A stretch of DNA of 64,000 bases from Verrucomicrobiota bacterium (GTDB taxonomy: Bacteria > Verrucomicrobiota > Verrucomicrobiia > Opitutales > Intestinicryptomonadaceae), in contig JAEXGH010000031.1 of the NCBI GenBank assembly GCA_023450935.1, positions 61,321-125,320 of the forward strand, written 5' to 3'. Shown piece by piece: positions 61,417-64,000 of this stretch (position 1 is its first letter; every line of letters begins with the position of its first letter). Position numbers and translations under genes: made by a program. The notes below the pieces were generated by a model. That model was not told where the DNA came from, ran no database searches, and saw only the letters and a program-made list of their open reading frames with translations.

Positions 61417-61443
61417 AAGAACCCGCCGAAAAAGCGGGTTCTT
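61417..61443. terminator. Terminator after murB and at the end of the YhcH gene
   Basis: AAGAACCCGC pairs with GCGGGTTCTT around CGAAAAA. The minus side has a T-run, the plus side only a weak one, so it fits the convergent YhcH-like gene better. Confidence 0.75.
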
Positions 61444-61481
61444 TGCGTTGCGCCTGAGGCTCCGTTGAAAAAGATGCACCG

Positions 61482-61937
61482 CTAACGCGGAATTTTCACT
61501 ATACACTTGATGTCAACGCCGACTCCTATGCACGGAGCGTGGGCGGTGTCGGGGAAAAAGACGGCGTAGTCGCCCGCGCCGAGCCCGACGGTTTCCGAAA
61601 AACCGTCGCCGAAGAAAACAACGTCGGATTCCGCAAGCCTGTCTTCAACAACGCTTGCGCACTGGGAGCGCGGGCGCACACCTATCAGTTCTCCGCCGCA
61701 CAAAACAAGTTGCAGGTCTATGTATTTGTCGTGCGCTTCAAGCTTTGCGGCGGAAAGCGGTTTGAGGTTGTTTTCTGCGAACGTGCAGAAAACGCCCCCG
61801 CCTAAATCGAGCTTTCCGCGCATTTGCGCGAGCTCTTCAAGCGTGTGCGCGTCGAAAAATTCGAATGCGCCCGCAAAAAGCGGGTTTTGCGCCACAAGCG
61901 CGGCGCGCGTCTGGCTATCCGACAAATGCGCCTTCAT
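61482..61937 (-). CDS. YhcH/YjgK/YiaL-family protein
   Basis: 151 residues. LEAHDKYIDLQLVLCGGE, the FFGDGFSETVGLGAGDYAVFFPDTAHAPC block and the terminal KCIVKI match this cupin-like family, found with sialic acid, gluconate or galactoside operons. It may handle sugar anomers. The ATG overlaps the stop of the GH127 gene as TAATG, so translation is coupled. Confidence 0.9.
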   Translation of the reverse strand: MKAHLSDSQTRAALVAQNPLFAGAFEFFDAHTLEELAQMRGKLDLGGGVFCTFAENNLKPLSAAKLEAHDKYIDLQLVLCGGELIGVRPRSQCASVVEDRLAESDVVFFGDGFSETVGLGAGDYAVFFPDTAHAPCIGVGVDIKCIVKIPR

Positions 61938-63922
61938 TATTTCGCCTTGTATTTGTTGTTGACCGGCCGGTAGGTCATTTTTCCGTCGCGGCGGAAAATT
62001 GTGGTGTATTGGGAATCCCCACTCCAAGTCGTTCCAGCCGAACTGTAATTGATGAAGCGGCGCGTAGAGCCGTCTTTTAGCGGAACGTCGAAAGCGACAA
62101 CCGCGCCGTCAACCTTGGCGGGCTTTGCGTTCACGGTAGAATCGGGGTTCGAGGCGATGTCGGCGGGCTTGTCGAAATTCGGCTCGAAACGCTTGTCCAT
62201 AGCAAGGACGAAAGGTCCGTATTTGAGGTGGAAAACGTCGCTGTTGCCGGGGATATTGGCGATTTTTACGCGGGCGTCGAGATCGATTTTCACGATGTCG
62301 CCCCTGTTCCACGTTCTGGAAATATCGACATATTCGCCCGCCTTGATTTCGCCCTCGAACGGAGTTCCGTTGACGAAAATTTTCGTGTTTTCGCTCCACG
62401 TCGGAACGAAAAGTTTCAGCGCGAATTTTACGGGTTTTTGGACATCAACCGCAATTTCGGGCGAAACGTCGCCGCCCCAGTTAACGTTTGAAACGTTGAG
62501 GCAAACGGAACTGTCGCCCGCGAAGAACTGGAGCGAACCGTTTTCGTAGAGGTTGAACACAACGCCGCCGCCGAACGTCATACAGGCTGCCTGCGGCAGC
62601 GTAAACAGACCGCGCGGACCGCTTACCACGCAGCAGTTCATAATGAACTTGGGCGCGTCGGGCGGGTCAATGGAGTTGTCCTCCCAAGTTTTTTTGCCTT
62701 TTCGGCACTGGACTTCTGCGGCAACTTTGGAGCCGTTGAGCGGCGAGTAGTGGCACCACCAAGTGCCGTCCGTTTTCTGGGCGGCAAGCATTGCATTGTA
62801 TGCCGCCAAGTCGATGTCGGCTGCGTAGCGCGGATTGCCCGTTATGCGCAAAAGTTTTGTGCATAATTTTATCCAAGTGGCGGTTACGCATGTTTCCTGC
62901 CAGCGGTCTGTTTCGGCGTCCTGTTCGTATTTTGAGCGACGCCATTTTTCGCTGATTGAACTCGAACCAGTAATCAGAATTTCGCTGTCCCTGATTGAGT
63001 CGGCAAGCATTTCCGCCGACTTGAGGTAATCGGGGTTGCCCGTTATTCTGTAAAGTTCCAGAACGCCTTCGAAACAGCTCATAGTCTCGTATGCCTTGCT
63101 GCCGCCGCCCCTATACAGCGGATAACGCGGGTCTTCCGCCTTGGGAAAGATGTCGGTTACAACCCAGCCGTCGAGTATTTTCCTATACATGTCGCGCGCG
63201 CGCTGGGACTCAGCCCAAGAGCGCACAATGTATTCGGCGAAGTCGAGATATTTCTTTTCGCCCGTGTATTGGTAGAGCTGGGCTACAGGCTCTAAAATGC
63301 TCGACGAAGCCACTCCGAACCACATTCCAATCATATTGATGTCGTGCTTGCCCGCACCCTCGCCGACGTGCGCGACAATGTAGTCGAGGTGCTTTTTGGC
63401 GGCTTCCAGAACCGACTTGTCCGACGTGCGCACGTATTCGGCGACAAGCCCCAAGAGGACGTATTTGCGTCCCCACAAGTCCCAAGTCATTGTGTTGGCG
63501 GCGTCGTTGATATCGGTCATTTCCAGAAATTCGTATTTGTCTACAACCGTTTTTATCGCGCCCTGCTTGTCCTGCGTTTTGATAAGCTCGCTTGTCGCGT
63601 ATTTGAGTTTTGAGTCAAGCTCCTTCGTGGGCATATACGCGTATGCGAGCGCGCCCGAGGTAAACCACTTGCCCCAAAATTCTCCCTTCCACAAACGCGT
63701 TTCATTTCTGACTTTGAACGGATACACAAGCATATCCACGTCCTTGCCCATCACGCCGTTTTTGTAGGCTGTCTTGAGGGCGTTGCCTAAAACGCCGTCG
63801 AATTTGAGCGAACCTATCGGCATAGGGTTGAAGGTGTCGGGTTTGAGCTTCACGACCGGTTCGGCGGCAAATACCCCGAACGCTGCGCACGCGCAAAAAA
63901 GAATCAGTAGTTTGTTTTTCAT
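61937..63922 (-). CDS. Secreted GH127-like beta-L-arabinofuranosidase
   Basis: 661 residues with a signal peptide cleaved near VFAA at residue 20. The (alpha/alpha)6 domain has the Glu343/Cys345 pair in QETCVTA and the Cys430-Cys431 pair in MNCCVVSG. These are the Zn ligands and Cys nucleophile of GH127/GH146 (DUF1680). A beta domain follows. It would remove beta-linked L-arabinofuranose from plant glycans in the periplasm. Coupled to YhcH by TAATG. Confidence 0.88.
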   Translation of the reverse strand: MKNKLLILFCACAAFGVFAAEPVVKLKPDTFNPMPIGSLKFDGVLGNALKTAYKNGVMGKDVDMLVYPFKVRNETRLWKGEFWGKWFTSGALAYAYMPTKELDSKLKYATSELIKTQDKQGAIKTVVDKYEFLEMTDINDAANTMTWDLWGRKYVLLGLVAEYVRTSDKSVLEAAKKHLDYIVAHVGEGAGKHDINMIGMWFGVASSSILEPVAQLYQYTGEKKYLDFAEYIVRSWAESQRARDMYRKILDGWVVTDIFPKAEDPRYPLYRGGGSKAYETMSCFEGVLELYRITGNPDYLKSAEMLADSIRDSEILITGSSSISEKWRRSKYEQDAETDRWQETCVTATWIKLCTKLLRITGNPRYAADIDLAAYNAMLAAQKTDGTWWCHYSPLNGSKVAAEVQCRKGKKTWEDNSIDPPDAPKFIMNCCVVSGPRGLFTLPQAACMTFGGGVVFNLYENGSLQFFAGDSSVCLNVSNVNWGGDVSPEIAVDVQKPVKFALKLFVPTWSENTKIFVNGTPFEGEIKAGEYVDISRTWNRGDIVKIDLDARVKIANIPGNSDVFHLKYGPFVLAMDKRFEPNFDKPADIASNPDSTVNAKPAKVDGAVVAFDVPLKDGSTRRFINYSSAGTTWSGDSQYTTIFRRDGKMTYRPVNNKYKAK

Positions 63923-63937
63923 AAATATTTCTGCTGT

Positions 63938-63976
63938 TGTATAATTATCCGCTTTTGAACGGCAAAAGCATTCAAA
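63938..63976 (-). promoter_or_regulatory. Possible promoter and operator of the GH127-YhcH unit
   Basis: On the minus strand, TTGCCG and TATACA are 16 bases apart. The -35 lies between the arms TTTGAA and TTCAAA (63954-63976), a 23-base inverted repeat that could be a repressor site. Confidence 0.35.
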
Positions 63977-64000
63977 GCTTCGGGGTATGCTGGATTACCG

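Overview
The window is a dense stretch of bacterial chromosome, about 53% G+C by eye, with short intergenic gaps. It holds 59 protein genes that I can support, no rRNA or tRNA, no CRISPR array and no prophage or insertion sequence. The gene content suggests a Gram-negative member of the PVC group, most likely Verrucomicrobiota (Opitutales-like). It combines an LptF/G-type LPS permease, lipoproteins, an RND pump and a periplasmic dihaem protein with an mcsA-mcsB-clpC arginine-phosphorylation locus. It also carries plant-glycan enzymes, and many starts lack a clear Shine-Dalgarno (SD) sequence. The taxonomic call is an inference from gene content, not from a marker-gene tree.

Layout. 1-8.9 kb: a truncated HAD hydrolase, the operon trpS - acidic membrane protein - hisF, an oppositely oriented flavin reductase/Ski2-like helicase pair, an FKBP isomerase, a PPOX flavoprotein and a tiny ribbon-helix-helix-like protein. 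9-15.2 kb (minus): pta - ABC-F - endonuclease/phosphatase lipoprotein - tex. 15.3-23.3 kb (minus): gatC-gatA-gatB-M48 protease-nif3, then aroQ and a UvrD/PcrA helicase. 23.4-28.2 kb (plus): lrgA-lrgB, then the classic rpmH-rnpA-yidD-yidC cluster and yebC. 28.3-31.4 kb: leuC without leuD, a repeat-rich gap and a secreted esterase. 31.5-38.2 kb: an RND adaptor/pump pair, cstA and a two-gene fluoride channel. 38.3-43.4 kb: CE15-type glucuronoyl esterase, purD, LPS permease, a PepSY-like protein and aroK. 43.4-49.4 kb (minus): purA-mcsA-mcsB-clpC. 49.5-56.5 kb: a beta-propeller/dihaem protein, a repeat-rich gap, uxaC with an ExuT-like transporter, and a MATE exporter behind a small membrane protein. 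56.5-64 kb: a nucleoside deoxyribosyltransferase-like protein, htpG, an anchored protein-purN-murB overlap operon, and a GH127 arabinofuranosidase with a YhcH-like protein.

How the genes fit together. Most are housekeeping: tRNA charging and amidation, histidine, shikimate and purine synthesis, wall synthesis, membrane insertion and proteostasis. The accessory theme is scavenging of decorated hemicellulose or pectin. The CE15 esterase, the second secreted esterase and GH127 would release glucuronate and arabinose, and ExuT-like transport plus UxaC would take up and isomerise the uronate.

The least explained signals are three. One is a family of modular intergenic repeats at about 7.9, 29.9-30.1 and 51.4-51.7 kb, whose central hairpin changes by paired substitutions. 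The second is two genes (uvrD and the MATE exporter) whose start codon directly abuts the U-run of an intrinsic terminator. The third is the mcsAB-clpC locus without ctsR, joined to an enlarged purA.
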